Below are positions 5,235 to 6,443 of a DNA stretch of 6,443 nt, in pieces. The stretch lies in the NCBI GenBank assembly GCA_007136565.1, contig SLGS01000221.1:1-6443 (forward strand), in the 5' to 3' direction. Numbering within the stretch: position 1 is the first letter of the stretch; the number at the start of each line of letters is the position of its first letter. The notes beneath the pieces were generated by a model, which saw only the letters and a program-made list of their open reading frames with translations, was not told the origin of the DNA and did no database searches. The position numbers and the translations under genes are program-made. Origin of the DNA: Clostridia bacterium. GTDB lineage: Bacteria > Bacillota > Sulfobacillia > SLMV01.

Positions 5235-6443
5235 ATGGGTTTCGATCTGTTAGTTAAGAATGGATCCATCGTATCGTCGGACGGTATACGCCGGGCAGAC
5301 GTATTGGTTCGAGGAGGTAAGGTTTCAGCGATACTCACACCGGGCGCAGCTGAAGGTCTGGAAGTCGGCGAGACCGTCGACGCTTCGGGTATGATGATAC
5401 TTCCGGGCATGGTGGATCTTCACGTTCACATAGGAGAGCCGGGCAAGGAGAACAAGGAAGATATCGTCACGGGTACCAAGGCAGCGGCGGCCGGTGGAGT
5501 TACCACTCCCGTCATAATGCCCAACTGTGTTCCGCCGGTTAACTCCGCGGAAAGACTAATCGAGCGGGGAGAACTCTTCGAGAGCAAGTCGTTTGTCGAC
5601 TTCGCGCTTCTCGGCGGCGCCGGTGGAGAATCCGTGGACCAGATAGCGGAACAGGCCGACGCCGGGGCTGTGGGATACAAGAGCTATGTCGGTACCTATC
5701 GCGAGGAGCGCAAGGGGCTCATTTGCCAGGGTACCGGGGACATATACCGAGTACTGGAAAAATCGGCGGAAGTGGATCGATTCATCGGTTATCACTGCGA
5801 AGATGGTGGAACGAGCACCCTTCTGAGGAATCGCTTGATCGAGGCGGGTAGGGTGGACTTCAGGGCCTATCACGAGAGCAGGCCCGAGTTCACCGAGAGC
5901 CTGGCAACGGTTCCATTGCTCGAGATCGCCCGTGAAACCGGTGGAAGGCTCTATCTCGTCCACATGTCCTCGCCGTGGGCCATGGACGTTGCCGATATGT
6001 ATCGGGAGAACGGTACGGACGTCACCATCGAAACCTGCCCCCATTACCTGACTTTCAGCGATGAGGATACGGCTAGGCTCGGTCCATATGCCCAGGTCGC
6101 TCCGCCGTTGAGGTCACCGGAAACCATGGAGGTTCTTTGGGACTTGGTCAATGACGGCACCCTCGACGTGATCGGTACAGATCACGCTCCCGGAGTTCCC
6201 GAAGAGAAGACGCGGGGCCAAAAGAACATCTTCGAGGGCGGCGGAGGTCTACCGGCACTGGAAACGGCGTGGCCGACGCTCCTCGATGAAGTGCATCGTG
6301 GTAGAACTACCATTGAGAACCTGGTATGGCTGCTTTGTGAAAGCCCCGCCCGTATTGCCGACATCTTCCCGCGAAAGGGAGCCCTCCTACCCGGAAGCGA
6401 TGCCGACATGGTCCTGGTGGATACCGGGGAGAGGCACACGCTC
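5235..6443 (+). CDS. Cyclic amidohydrolase, allantoinase/dihydroorotase-type (3' truncated)
   Basis: The frame stays open from ATG 5235 to the window end, giving 403 residues of a family usually 430-470 long. The N-terminal beta-sandwich strand (FDLLVKNGSIVSSDG) is followed by PGMVDLHVHIGEPG (57-70), NKEDIVTGTKAAAAGGVTT (73-91) and MPNCVPPV (95-102). All ligands of the two-metal centre are visible: His63, His65, the carboxylated lysine Lys149 (GYKSY), His187 (YHCED), His243 (LVHMSS) and Asp316 (GTDHAP). ETCPHYL and APPLR are also family signatures. Such enzymes reversibly open cyclic amides or ureides (dihydroorotate, allantoin, hydantoins, dihydropyrimidines) in the cytosol. Dihydroorotases carry HxHxR, whose Arg binds the substrate carboxylate, but this protein has HVHIG with Gly67. 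Dihydroorotate is therefore unlikely, and the catabolic neighbourhood favours an allantoinase- or imidase-like role. The precise substrate is not determined. Confidence 0.92.
   Translation, partial: MGFDLLVKNGSIVSSDGIRRADVLVRGGKVSAILTPGAAEGLEVGETVDASGMMILPGMVDLHVHIGEPGKENKEDIVTGTKAAAAGGVTTPVIMPNCVPPVNSAERLIERGELFESKSFVDFALLGGAGGESVDQIAEQADAGAVGYKSYVGTYREERKGLICQGTGDIYRVLEKSAEVDRFIGYHCEDGGTSTLLRNRLIEAGRVDFRAYHESRPEFTESLATVPLLEIARETGGRLYLVHMSSPWAMDVADMYRENGTDVTIETCPHYLTFSDEDTARLGPYAQVAPPLRSPETMEVLWDLVNDGTLDVIGTDHAPGVPEEKTRGQKNIFEGGGGLPALETAWPTLLDEVHRGRTTIENLVWLLCESPARIADIFPRKGALLPGSDADMVLVDTGERHTL

Noticed and set aside
5556..6044. 162-codon open frame on the - strand within the amidohydrolase gene
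   Set aside because: The + strand frame carries every metal ligand of the amidohydrolase family. The antisense frame has no family signature.
5235..6443. Calling the amidohydrolase pyrC (dihydroorotase)
   Set aside because: The HxHxR arginine is absent and the neighbours are catabolic rather than pyrimidine-biosynthetic genes.
1..6443. tRNA, rRNA, CRISPR array, insertion sequence or attachment site
   Set aside because: No cloverleaf-like sequences, spaced direct repeats, transposase motifs or terminal inverted repeats were seen. The gaps between genes are all under 100 bases.

Overview
This is a GC-rich bacterial segment in which every supportable gene lies on the + strand. It holds the 3' end of a sugar-nucleotide-type epimerase/dehydratase gene. 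A 90-base gap follows, and then six tightly spaced genes that look like one catabolic operon, the last cut off by the window end. Non-ATG starts are common: GTG, TTG, TTG and GTG for the first four operon genes, probably GTG for the fifth, and ATG only for the sixth. I cannot fix the organism from the sequence. The gene set and GC level would suit a free-living, possibly marine, bacterium such as an uncultivated Chloroflexota or Actinobacteriota lineage, but that is a guess.

Layout: 1-333, C-terminal end of an extended short-chain dehydrogenase (NAD-dependent epimerase). 334-423, leader with an imperfect hairpin and a Shine-Dalgarno sequence. 424-819, RidA/Rid-family protein. 832-2247, M20 (CNDP-dipeptidase-like) protein whose metal site is largely replaced. 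2248-2316, intergenic stem-loop and ribosome binding site. 2317-3366, Ldh2/malate-lactate dehydrogenase family oxidoreductase. 3407-4297, class I aldolase of the DHDPS/NAL superfamily, closest by motif to 4-hydroxy-2-oxoglutarate aldolase (HOGA1 type). 4334-5197, alpha/beta hydrolase resembling meta-cleavage-product hydrolases. 5235-6443, cyclic amidohydrolase (allantoinase/dihydroorotase type) with all metal ligands present.

Taken together (inference), the operon reads as a pathway for a cyclic amide, ureide or cyclic imino acid. A cyclic amidohydrolase opens a ring, an M20-fold protein and an alpha/beta hydrolase process the open-chain product, a Rid protein handles an imine/enamine intermediate, an Ldh2-type enzyme oxidises or reduces a 2-hydroxy, 2-keto or imine acid, and the aldolase cleaves a 4-hydroxy-2-oxo acid to pyruvate plus an aldehyde acid such as glyoxylate. 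No single known pathway that I can name contains exactly this set.

The most striking observation is that four of the six enzymes keep their fold signatures but have changed residues at positions that are normally catalytic. The M20 protein has lost four of five metal-ligand positions. The Ldh2 protein lacks the usual RGxxSHG motif. The hydrolase has Asn where the catalytic-triad Asp is expected, and the Rid protein has Leu for the usual Tyr. The aldolase and the cyclic amidohydrolase are intact. This points to an undescribed pathway with repurposed enzymes. The M20 gene also contains a perfect 24-base palindrome.
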